A DNA stretch of 64,000 nucleotides from NCBI RefSeq assembly GCF_000315625.1, contig NW_005434640.1, positions 338,528 to 402,527 of the forward strand, read 5' to 3'. This stretch comes from Guillardia theta CCMP2712 (lineage: Eukaryota > Cryptophyceae > Pyrenomonadales > Geminigeraceae). Numbering within the stretch: the first letter of the stretch is position 1; each line of letters begins with the position of its first letter. Both the position numbers and the translations under genes were made by a program. Positions 48,217 through 57,178 of this stretch are shown here, piece after piece. A model generated the notes under the pieces. That model was not told the origin of the DNA and did no database searches. It was given only the letters and a program-made list of their open reading frames with translations.

Positions 48217-49132
48217 GGTCTGTACAGCAATGGTCGCTCGACTGTACAAAGCAAGAACTGCCACGACAGGTAAGTGAAATTTTTGTCCAAAGACCTTGGA
48301 GAAGCCTCTTGTCGCAATGTTGGTGCAAAAAAGATACTACTAGAGATGGAAGAACATTGGATTCACATACAACATCTAATTATCAGGATGGGTGATCTTG
48401 TATTGGATGAAGAAATGGCATTCAAACATTGAACACATGCTGGGACGGAAATGCATCGTACAGTGGAATAAGTTACAGGAGGGCGGAGGGAGGAAAAAGT
48501 AGCAGAGGCACTCAGTCAGTCAGTCCGTCAGGCAGGCAGGCTAGCTGGCAATCAGACAGGTAGTCGGAATGGATAAACTGATGGATGGGAAGAGGAAACG
48601 GAGCAGCGGGGAAGAGAGAAGGGAGAGGATACATAAAAGATTCACCACGAATGGAGCTGCGAAAGGTGGACAGAGAGTGGAGGGATACGAAGGAAGTGAT
48701 GGAGATAAAAGAGAGAAGGGATGCAACAAGTGCAGTGGAGCAGGGAAGGAGCAGGAGGATGCGAGGGAGGGAGGGAGGGCCAAGGAGACGGGGAGGAGGC
48801 GATAGGGGGGAAAGGGATCTCGTTTTGCCTTCCCAAAGAGGAAACCCTTAGAGACGTAACCGTCATAACGAATAATCAAAGTTTGTAAGTTTGAAGATTG
48901 GGGGCTGAAAAATATTTCTAGGACGGTCAGAAGTTTGCTACACCCCCACCCCCTTTATGAGCTATTCAGTTTTAAAAAGTACCCCTTGTCCAAAGATTTT
49001 TCCCAGGAGGTGAAAGTTTGGCAAGTCTCAAAGTTTTGGTACTGTTGGAACATGCAGCCGCCGCTACGGCCTGCGACGAGGACGAGGACGAGGAGCACAA
49101 GCGCGACCATGGCGACGATGACGACGAAGAGG
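48217..49132. other. Divergent intergenic region with TACCCC block and CAGG/CAGT repeats
   Basis: Between the starts of Cdt1 (-) and a plastid-targeted protein (+). A CAGTCAGTC/GGCAGGCAGG microsatellite lies at about 48510-48545 and GA-rich DNA at 48585-48810. A CACCCCCACCCCC...AAAAAGTACCCC block is at about 48935-48990, 140-200 bases before the likely + start. Confidence 0.45.
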
Positions 49133-49871
49133 ATGAAGATCGTGACGACGACGATGTTGTTGTCTTCATTGATATCACTCCCATGTGTGCAGTGCTTCCA
49201 TGTTTCTCATCCCCCCCTCCTCCACCGCCAAGAAAGTAGCATGCTCGTTCTCTGTCGCCCACATATGAAGCTTGCCAGCCCTCGGACCTGCAGCACAAGG
49301 ATGAGCCATGTGCGTGTAGAGGGGATGCCAGAGGAATCTCAGCGCTCGAAGAGGGAGCGTGTGGTCAGGTCCCTGGGATCCGTGGTTGTAGCAGCGTCTG
49401 TGGGCGTTGCGGGTTTAAGGTCTACGAGTTGGGAGCTCCCGTTTCAACAGACCTCGTCTGAGAGCAGCGTTGTAAGATCGTACAACCAGAAGCTCGCCTT
49501 CGTGGAAGAGGATGATGTCGGCGCTCGCGATGTTCGCACTATTCAGCCATCGGACAACAAGGAGCCAGAAATCAAGGTACGGTGATTGGATCCGACGGCG
49601 ATCCAACGGCTGACAGTTCTTGCAGCTCACCTTCACAGAGAAATGTTTCGCTCTGGCGTTCCTGGGCGTTGCCGTCGGGCTCCCTTGCTTGCTGTGCTGG
49701 GTCTGTCCGCTGTTTCTAGGCCGACCCCTTGCTGACTTGAACGCTCCAGGTTCGGTCGAGCCCGGAGAAGTGGGAAGGAGAGTGAGGGAGGAGAGAGAGA
49801 CTGCGCGCTTGCAAAGACTGATATTCATTTATTGGAACATGCTGGATCAGACCTACCTCGAGCACAGATAG
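49133..49871 (+). CDS. Probable nucleus-encoded plastid protein with bipartite presequence and one or two membrane helices
   Basis: Family not recognised. Exons join(49133..49576,49626..49871), 49-nt intron, 229 residues. The start at 49133 is chosen because it opens a textbook signal peptide (MKIVTTTMLLSSLISLPCVQC) followed immediately by FHVSHPP. Phe at the cleavage point plus a basic, Ser-rich, acid-poor stretch is the import signature of red-derived complex plastids, cryptophytes included. After the presequence come a possible first hydrophobic helix (VVVAASVGVAGL), an acidic hydrophilic stretch, then a strong helix (CFALAFLGVAVGLPCLLCWV) and a C-terminal charged helix ending LIFIYWNMLDQTYLEHR. 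A thylakoid or envelope protein is likely. In-frame upstream ATGs at 49052-49112 would spoil the signal peptide. Confidence 0.65.
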
Positions 49872-49943
49872 CGTTGTTATACACAAGGAGAGAGAGAGAG
49901 AGAGGAAGAGGAAGGTCCTCGAAATTTACACTTGGTGTCCGAG

Positions 49944-52344
49944 TCAGTCTGAATCTTGCTGAGCTATCTCCATCATCGCTCTAAGGTTGAAGGCAGCACT
50001 ACGACCGCCTGCAGCAGTCGAAGAATCTTCAGAGTCCGAGCTGGCAGACGATAGAATCGGGCTCTCTCGAACTCTCTCGTCCCCATCATGTTCTTCGTCC
50101 TCGTCCTGCTCCTCCTGCTCCTGCTCGACAGCCGAGTAGACATTCGCACTCTCAGACGGCACGTTGAATCCTAGCGCATTGAGAGCAGCCGTACCCAGGG
50201 AAGCCATCTCAATTCCGATCTGCTTCGTCCGCGATCTGCCCGCGCTGGTCCTCTCCCCCTCCTCGATCACAAACCCCGGATCATACTGGTCCCACCTCTC
50301 CGCGCTCTGAACCCGGGCTGCCATCTGCGCGCCCTCCCGATCCAGCTGGACTTGATCAGCGAAGGATACGCGCTTCTCTTCCCCCGGCACCCGCAGACCC
50401 TGGGGCTCCGAGTGGTCAGGAGTCACCTTTGCATGCTTCTTGAGCAGTGGCCGTTGACTTCCCTGAGGATGCAAAGACGGTGCTCGTCCTTTCTGCCCCT
50501 GCTCCTTGCTCTTTCTCGCCTGGCGCGACTGCTTGCCCTTGAACTTTCCCAGCACGTCAAGTTCCTTGGATCTCTTGCTATGCTTCTTGTCATCGGAAGA
50601 ATAACCGGAGCAAGAAGAGTCTGAGTCGTCATCGTCGTTCGGATCGTCGTCGTCGTCATCATGATCATCATCGGCATCGTCGTCATCGCTCGTGTAATCT
50701 CTCCGCTTCTTCCTCGCTGCCAGCAGAACTTTCATCAATTGCGCGTCGGATTCCGAGCTCCACTTGAGGAAGTAGTGGACTACAACTCCTGCTGCTGCCA
50801 CCATGATCGTTATGATCAACTTGAGAGGCCAGCAGAGTCCCTCGACACAGTCTCCGAAGCAATTGCTGAGCCCTCCTTGACACTCCCTGCACAGCTCGCC
50901 CGTGAAGCCGGCGGCACAGTAGGAGTTTTCTCCTCCCAGGCACGACTTTGGGTACGGGCACTGCTCCACCTGAAGCGGAATCCTGCACAATTCGAAGTAA
51001 GTTGGAGGTGCGAGGAGGGAGAGCAGCGAACTTGGAAGTGATGAAAAATCCCTGGAGAGCGATGATCTGGCTTCCACCAGGGCAGCGAGTTCCGAACGGG
51101 CACTTCTGACAAGGAACTTCCGGCTGCAATTTGCATCAAACTGACTGAATGGTGGAATCGAAGACAGGGGAGGGATAGGAAGGGGGGGGGGGGATGGCGA
51201 GGAAGCAAAAGACAGGAAGTGCGGAGAGGAAGAAAGACACGGAGATGGAGTTGAGAGAGAGGAAGAGGATTTCGATCAGTCCGCATGCATGCCCTACCGT
51301 CGGAGAGAAAGTCCCTGGCAAACATTGAACGCAACGAGGTCCGGGACCCACTACCTCCCCAGAGTGGCACTGCCTGACGTGCACGACTATGGGATCGCTC
51401 TGCAGCTCCTGCTCCGAGTACACAGCAGCCATGCTGACGACCGATCCTGGCTGTGCGAACAGCTGCAAGCCACGCCAGAGCGCCTCTCCTCTGTCCACGA
51501 GCGTTTCTACCTGACCCCTCAGCTCCGGCCTCGTTGGGTCCTCGGGTTCAAAATGGACGATCTGCATGCGTAGGACATACCCACTGGCACTTACGATCTC
51601 TTGCCCGTAGAAGTCAAACATCTTCGCCTTGAGAGGAGGGATGAATTCATCCCCTGAGTGGTACACGTAGTTCACTCGCTCGTTGCCGACTGCTAACCGT
51701 TCTACCGCACTTGCCACGTCCTTGCCATATGGTGCATCGTTGTCGATGAAGGTGCAGTTGTCCAGGACAGGCCCTCTCTGCTTCCAGTAGATTGCTCCTC
51801 CTCCACTCGTCGCCTTGTTCCTCTTGAACACAACTCTGCTGAGATGGGGAGACGCATTTTCACAGAAAATAGCACCGCCAAACTCCGCGATGCAGCGAGA
51901 GAAGGCGAGGCTACGCAGCGAGATAGCAAATCCTCCGCTTTGTATGAATGATATTCCTCTGGTCGATCCTTCGCAGTCGATCTCAACTGAGTTGTCCCCC
52001 ACGCTTGATATCGCTACTTGCACCTTCGGAGCTACAAGGTTTACGTTTCCATTCCCCTTGCATACCCCCCCCTTTAAGTACACATGGTCGCCGCTCTGTA
52101 CTCGATCCAGGACATGCTGGATCGTCCCACATGGAGCTTCCTGCCATCCGCATGCTTCGTGATCGGATCCTCCTGAGCAATCGACAAACCAACCGCGATC
52201 GCCGGCCGAGGGATCGACGGCAAGCGCTGTGCGGCAGTAAAGCTCAGAAGAGAGGAGGGAGACGAGGAGGAGGAGGAAGGGGAGAGGGATGGAGAAGAGA
52301 CGAACCACTGTCCCTCTCTGCTCGCTGCATCGTCGCCTTCGCAT
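49944..52344 (-). CDS. Single-pass surface protein: beta-helix ectodomain, Cys-rich stalk, acidic cytoplasmic tail
   Basis: Exons complement(join(49944..50982,51032..51123,51298..52344)), phase-consistent, 725 residues. An N-terminal signal anchor (FLLLLVSLLSSELYCRTALA) is followed by a pectin-lyase-like right-handed beta-helix: CGTIQHVLDRVQSGDHVYLK, then repeated short strands with FGGAIFCENASPHLSRVVF and SGGGAIYWKQRGPVLDNCTF. These GGAI...C/N-x-F coils are typical of polymorphic-membrane-type repeats. A Cys-rich stalk follows (CVQCLPGTFSPT, CQKCPFGTRCPGG, YCAAGFTGELCRECQGG) as in ephrin-receptor-like repeats, then one membrane helix (LIITIMVAAAGVVVHYFL). The cytoplasmic tail has a long Asp run, a basic stretch and a KRVSFAD motif that fits the RVxF docking site for PP1 phosphatase. 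Ligand and role unknown. Confidence 0.75.
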
Positions 52345-52871
52345 CTTCCATCGCCCTCCTCCCTATCCGCCATTACCCATGCCGTCCATTACAACATCAT
52401 CCCCCTCCTACCCCTGCTACCCTTCTGATAACCCGAAGTCTGACCCCTACCCTGCGGAATTGACCCCTACCCCCAAACCGAATCGATGTAGATGACTACA
52501 CATCGATACACCCAGCAAATTCCTGCTTAAAGTACCCCTAATAATCATGATCATATCACCCCCACCACCAAAGACACACAGAGTACCCCTCGAAATTGAT
52601 CGGATAAGGATGGGTTTAGAGGCAGAGAACATGAACATGTGAACATGAACATAAGAACATGTACATGAATATGATGGTGAACACAAGTAACGACTTGCGA
52701 TCAAGTTTAGTTTGTTGTGCTGTTGTTGGAAACACTGCAAGGTAGGCCGGGATGTTCGTTCAAACTTAAGAGAACGAGTGAAAACCAGTCGAAAGTCGAC
52801 AGCTCCAACGATCTTGCTAAGAAGAGCTCTGCCAGAGATCGCTGCGTGTGCGGAGAGCCGAGTCGTCAGAC
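52345..52871. other. Divergent intergenic region with TACCCC block and AACATG repeats
   Basis: Between the starts of the beta-helix protein (-) and the armadillo-type protein (+). TACCCC/CCCCTACC words are frequent from about 52395 to 52585. An imperfect GAACATGAACAT repeat covers about 52627-52672. Confidence 0.5.
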
Positions 52872-55187
52872 ATGAAGAAGTTGAAAGTCACCAAGATTCC
52901 TTCACGCAAGGAGCTCTCGGCCGCGTCTGCCCGGCAAGCTGCCCATCATGCGAGCGAAGATGTCTTCTTGAGAGAGTGCTGGCAACGAAACTTGGAGCGT
53001 GATGGCATTCGCTTCATCCCCGAACGAAATTTTCGTCAGCCCATCCCCTACATCTCTATCTCTGCATCTTTCGAGGATGTTGACCCCCCAGCTACAAGCT
53101 TCCAGGACCTCACCCCCATGATCACTAGAGTCGATTCCCCAGGGTCTTACCTCAACCAGACTCTGCACCAGCTCACGTATGGGAGCGGGAGGAACGAGAC
53201 ATTCTCTGCGATCAACGTGCTCATATCGCTAGTGGAGGGGGACAACGACAGGGCGAGGGCTGCCCGCAGGCAGGTAGCCAAGACACCTGCGGTCCTCGAC
53301 GGAATCTTCAGGTTTGCAAAGATCTGCGATCAGGAGCAGAAGACGCAGGTGTACAAGTGCCTGAGCCAACTCGCGCTGTACAACGAGAAGGTCAGCCTGC
53401 ACATCTTGTCCGACACTCACGGGATTGCGGGCATCATCAAGGCCGCGGTGAGTTCGCCCATGGCAGCGCAGGTGGAAATCGCCCGGCTGTTCAATAACCT
53501 TTGCGCGTATGAGAGCACAGCTGAGGTGATCGAGAAGAATCAGAGCTTTCTAGAGGTGATCAAGAGGTTCTGCTCTTCCCCCTCCTTCCTCGTCCGGTTC
53601 CGCGCCCTGTCCTCCGTCAACGCCCTCTCACGGTTCCGTTGCGCCCGCTCAACACTGCAGAGGACAAGGTTTCTGGAGGAGGCGGTGCTGGTGATGAATC
53701 TCGAAGGAGGAAGCAGCGATCAGAGAGCCATCTTCGAATTCATCCAGGCTTGCGCTACCCTGAACCTCCTGCCCTTGCAGGATAGGAAGGGCTTCAAGGT
53801 TGAGAAGAACACCCTGGCGACAAGCCTCAGGTTGCTGAGCTACTCTCTTGCCCAGCGGCCGTTCTCAGGTATCACCTTCCGTACGATACATCTCTTTCAA
53901 GCCATCAACAACTTTCTGAGCAATGAGGAGAACAAAATCCTTCTGTTCCGGATGGGGCTCGTGGAAAACCTGGTGGAGTACACGAGAGCATGGAGCGAGG
54001 ACCCGTCTCAGTCACTCAACGATCAGCTTGAGGTGCTCGAGCTCGCGTTCCAGATGATCCTGACCATGTCAAGTCTGCACGCCTGCAAGCTTCTGCTGCG
54101 CAGACAAAACTTCGGCACCCAGATCGTGAGGTTTCTGACCTCGAAGCCCAGCGACATCGTACTGCAGTACTGCAAGGGGCTGATTGAAGAGCTCAAGTAC
54201 ATGGAGAACGTACAGGACTTCCTCGTCCGGCCCAAGACCAGCATGTCGTCGCACTCGACGATGGGGGCGAGCCGGACGATTCCAAGAAACACTTCCGGGC
54301 AGAGGCTTCGCACGGTACCGATTGTGTCCACGTCGTTAAGGAGGGAAGCGTCTCTGAGTCCCTCGGTGAGGAGGAAGGGACAGTTCTCCCCGCTCAAAGT
54401 TGAGCCGTTCAAACGAGCACTCCGGATATCCTTGGTTGAGCAGGCGGTCAGGCGGTGGAAGGCGATCCTGGCGGGACTGCAGGAAGAGTGCTTCAAGAAC
54501 AAGAGAGAGGTCCCTTCCGATGCCGTGTACCAACTCTTCACCTCCAACGACGTCCTCCCGAATGATCACGACTGGGAGCTCTTCCTGGAGGGAGTAGGAG
54601 CTGACCCTGTCAGGGGGTGCTCGCCAGCAGCTCTCCTACGCGCGTTCTGCACTGCGCTGGGTCAACCGCAGACGGGGCAGGGGAGCGACATGCTCGTCGA
54701 TCAGGAGGAGGAAGTGCTGCAGGTCATTCTCCTCAAGGACCTGTCGAGGTTCGAGAAGAAGATCCAGGAGGGATGCCATTGGGTAGAGGAGGAGGACGTC
54801 ACCGTCTCGGCCCTGGCGGACCGGCTGAGGGAGCTGGGGTGGGAGCTCAATGAGGTTGGCAGGGAGAGCGTCAGGATGGCGTGCAGCTCCGCTCACAGCA
54901 ACTTGGTGGACGTGAGGATGTTCCGTGAGACTCTGCATGAGATCGCTGCCGGGTTGAGGTCGATGCCAGCGTACGAGGCCATGGAGGAGATTGGCTACGA
55001 GACGAGTCTGCACAAGTGGATGAAGCAGAACCTGCCTCCTCCTCGCAAGAAATCCCTCGCCCTGCAGACCAGGAGGGCCCAGAGCGACGGAGGGAGCCGT
55101 CTCCTTGCCAGCTTTTCAGCTTCTCTTGTCAACAGCACGGGCAACTTCACCAACTTGCCCTCGACGACATCCGATGTGTCCTTCTGA
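52872..55187 (+). CDS. Armadillo/HEAT-type helical repeat protein, unknown function
   Basis: Single exon of about 771 residues; the first in-frame ATG is at 52872 (MKKLKVTKIPSRKEL). The middle (about 53160-54200) is made of two-helix repeats with the ARM/HEAT pattern, for example LARLFNNL-type cores (VEIARLFNNLCAYESTAEVI) and VYKCLSQLALYNEK. The C-terminal third has a linker with Ser/Arg-rich sequence (54240-54380), then an alpha-helical domain starting EQAVRRWKAILAGLQEECFK. That domain could be a pair of degenerate EF-hand-like helices (ELFLEGVGADPVRGCSPAALL). There is no signal peptide or membrane segment. The start of the coding region is compatible with a cytosolic scaffold. Homologues cannot be named from the sequence alone. 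Confidence 0.75.
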   Translation: MKKLKVTKIPSRKELSAASARQAAHHASEDVFLRECWQRNLERDGIRFIPERNFRQPIPYISISASFEDVDPPATSFQDLTPMITRVDSPGSYLNQTLHQLTYGSGRNETFSAINVLISLVEGDNDRARAARRQVAKTPAVLDGIFRFAKICDQEQKTQVYKCLSQLALYNEKVSLHILSDTHGIAGIIKAAVSSPMAAQVEIARLFNNLCAYESTAEVIEKNQSFLEVIKRFCSSPSFLVRFRALSSVNALSRFRCARSTLQRTRFLEEAVLVMNLEGGSSDQRAIFEFIQACATLNLLPLQDRKGFKVEKNTLATSLRLLSYSLAQRPFSGITFRTIHLFQAINNFLSNEENKILLFRMGLVENLVEYTRAWSEDPSQSLNDQLEVLELAFQMILTMSSLHACKLLLRRQNFGTQIVRFLTSKPSDIVLQYCKGLIEELKYMENVQDFLVRPKTSMSSHSTMGASRTIPRNTSGQRLRTVPIVSTSLRREASLSPSVRRKGQFSPLKVEPFKRALRISLVEQAVRRWKAILAGLQEECFKNKREVPSDAVYQLFTSNDVLPNDHDWELFLEGVGADPVRGCSPAALLRAFCTALGQPQTGQGSDMLVDQEEEVLQVILLKDLSRFEKKIQEGCHWVEEEDVTVSALADRLRELGWELNEVGRESVRMACSSAHSNLVDVRMFRETLHEIAAGLRSMPAYEAMEEIGYETSLHKWMKQNLPPPRKKSLALQTRRAQSDGGSRLLASFSASLVNSTGNFTNLPSTTSDVSF

Positions 55188-55523
55188 CGACACCAACTTG
55201 ATGTAACCAGCTGGGTTGTAATTACATGTAGTCTACCTTGCCTCGCCTGCTCCTCGTCCTTCCCTCTGTTGAGCTACGAAAATCCGGCAGCAGCACTGGA
55301 CTCCTGGTGAAACGTCTCGGAGAGCTGCTGGTCCCCGACAACAGGTGCTCACGGAGGAGGTTCAGTCCAGCAGGCTACATCTTTCTTTCTCAGCTCGCCG
55401 TCTGACCCTCCGACTCGCAAACTACCGGCCGGGCACGAGGTGATCTCGACCCTCGCGTGATTCCCGACGTCAAAGGCTGTTCCCTCCTGTCAAACTCCTC
55501 GCAACCGTCAGGCTCTTGTGGCT
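55188..55523. other. Convergent intergenic region, nothing recognised
   Basis: 3' flanks of an ending + gene and an ending - gene. Mixed composition, no repeat or coding signal of note. Confidence 0.4.
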
Positions 55524-56615
55524 CTACTGCTGCTTCTTCTCCGACTTGTTCGCGACCCTGTCCTGGATGACTTGAAGTTGGTCCTGCAGCGAGGAGAAGA
55601 ACTCTTTCTCCCGCAGCTGCCTCAGGGACTGCTCATTGATGCCACCGGGAGTTTGGCTCCTGTCCGTGAGGGCCTTGAAGTCCGTCTCGTACTTCGAGTC
55701 ATGCGCCAGGGCAAACAGCAACTCCCCTACGAACTTGTTCGCCTTCTCCTGCGGCACCCCAGTCGACGTCATCCACTCGGAGATGGTGTGCTGCATGTAG
55801 TAGAAGGGCGCCATCAGCGAGGAGACGGACATGAAGGAGAAGAAGTCTTCCTCTCTGTCCAGGTTGATCACCGTGCTGATCTCGTCGAACAGTTTCTCCA
55901 GCTTCTCATCCCTGGGATACATCGGGAGCGGCCCTTGCCCCTGCGCGATCGGAGGCATCGGGATAGCTCTGACCACCCGCGTGCATGGCGCGACCAGGGG
56001 CAGGATGTCGTCGATCCTAGCGGTGGAGATGAAGGAGACGATCTTGAGATCCTCTCTGAACTTGAGCTCGCCCAGCACTTGCTTGTAGACCTGAGGGGTG
56101 ACGCACACGCAGAGGACGTCGCATGAGTCGACCACCTGCTGGTTGCTGCCACTCACCTCCACCATCTCGGGGTACTTGGCCGCTAGGAGCGAGGAGGTGT
56201 TGGCGTTGCGAGGGCTCAGGTAGATTCTCTTGGGGGCCAGGGAGAAGGAGCACAAGCCCTCCACGACCGCCTTAGCAATGGTCCCAGTCCCCAAGAAGCC
56301 GAGCCGAGTAATTGGCTCAACATCGATACTTTCTTCTCCTACAGCCTCCCCCACAGAGGCCTGTACCTTGTCGCTGCGACCTGCCTTTCCTACAAGATTG
56401 TCCTCTACCAGCTTTTTGAGCACGTCATCCCGCATCTGCCGTACTCGTTGCACATTCTCCAGCCTGTCGTCGAACCCTCCCCGAAGCCCCAGGACTCCAT
56501 TAGCATTGGTCCTTGTAAGCGCCGGTAGGCAGAATGTCTCTGCGGCTCCTGAGATAGCAAGGTGAGAACAAGGACACTGCTCTCTATTCAACGAGCCTGC
56601 TTCATCTCCGGACAT
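55524..56615 (-). CDS. Pyrroline-5-carboxylate reductase-like NAD(P)-dependent protein (ProC family)
   Basis: Single exon, 363 residues from the ATG at 56615. After about 100 extra N-terminal residues, the Rossmann start LGFLGTGTIAKAVVEGL (about 56290) binds NAD(P). Next come CDVLCVCVTPQVYKQVL, VSFISTARIDDI and RAIPMPPIAQGQGPLPMY, which correspond to the family's V-R-x-M-P-N-x-P and gating segments, and SQTPGGINEQSLRQL (about 55640), the substrate-side TPGGxxEQ signature. In true proline-forming enzymes the fifth position is usually Thr (TPGGT); here it is Ile, and MPN is MPP, so the substrate may differ. The N-terminal extension has no clear signal peptide but could be an organellar leader. 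It may act in proline synthesis or as a related imine reductase. Confidence 0.8.
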   Translation of the reverse strand: MSGDEAGSLNREQCPCSHLAISGAAETFCLPALTRTNANGVLGLRGGFDDRLENVQRVRQMRDDVLKKLVEDNLVGKAGRSDKVQASVGEAVGEESIDVEPITRLGFLGTGTIAKAVVEGLCSFSLAPKRIYLSPRNANTSSLLAAKYPEMVEVSGSNQQVVDSCDVLCVCVTPQVYKQVLGELKFREDLKIVSFISTARIDDILPLVAPCTRVVRAIPMPPIAQGQGPLPMYPRDEKLEKLFDEISTVINLDREEDFFSFMSVSSLMAPFYYMQHTISEWMTSTGVPQEKANKFVGELLFALAHDSKYETDFKALTDRSQTPGGINEQSLRQLREKEFFSSLQDQLQVIQDRVANKSEKKQQ

Positions 56616-57178
56616 CACACTAAGGATCTCAACATGGGAGGACAGCCAGAATCATGCAAGATGTTCTAGCAAGTATACAACATGTTCTAGCAAGTATACA
56701 ACATGTTCTAGCAAATATACAACATGTTAGAGTACGTAAACAACATGCTCTAGCAAGTATACAACATGTTCTAGCAAGTATACATTATGTTCTAGCTTCC
56801 ATGCTCACCGATCATCATTGCTACCAGAATGATTCGCACTGCCAACACTGCCATGTTTGGTGAGGCCTCGAAATTCCACATCCCCGCACATACCCATGAG
56901 CCACATTCATGACGATGGACAGCAGCTGGATGGACAGCGAATGTCGGGTACTGATGTAGATTGCTGCCTTCTCAAAGTCCCCGAGGCGAACTTACATATT
57001 TATCTAAAACTATTATAGAATTTAATACTTGGAATAGGATTTCTAATAATGCTAGGAGATATCTAATAACTTAGTACCGTCAAATCGTCACCGAGCAAGT
57101 ACCAAAGTGTACAAATCGACGTTCTAAAATATTTATATAAATCCATACAAACGTTTTTTTAATTGGCCCTCAGTCGCC
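56616..57178. other. Divergent intergenic region with minisatellite and AT-rich stretch
   Basis: Between the starts of the reductase (-) and the Tudor protein (+). A 21-base minisatellite is at 56661-56796. An AT-rich stretch at 56995-57160 lies just before the + gene and is the AT-richest part of the right half of the window. Confidence 0.45.
56661..56796. repeat. 21-bp minisatellite, about 6.5 copies
   Basis: Units begin at 56661, 56682, 56703, 56724, 56745, 56766 and 56787 (partial). Each starts ATGTTCTAGC or a close variant. The copy at 56724 is the most diverged. Confidence 0.95.

Noticed and set aside
56661-56796. CRISPR array
   Set aside because: Units are directly tandem with no spacers, in a eukaryotic genome.
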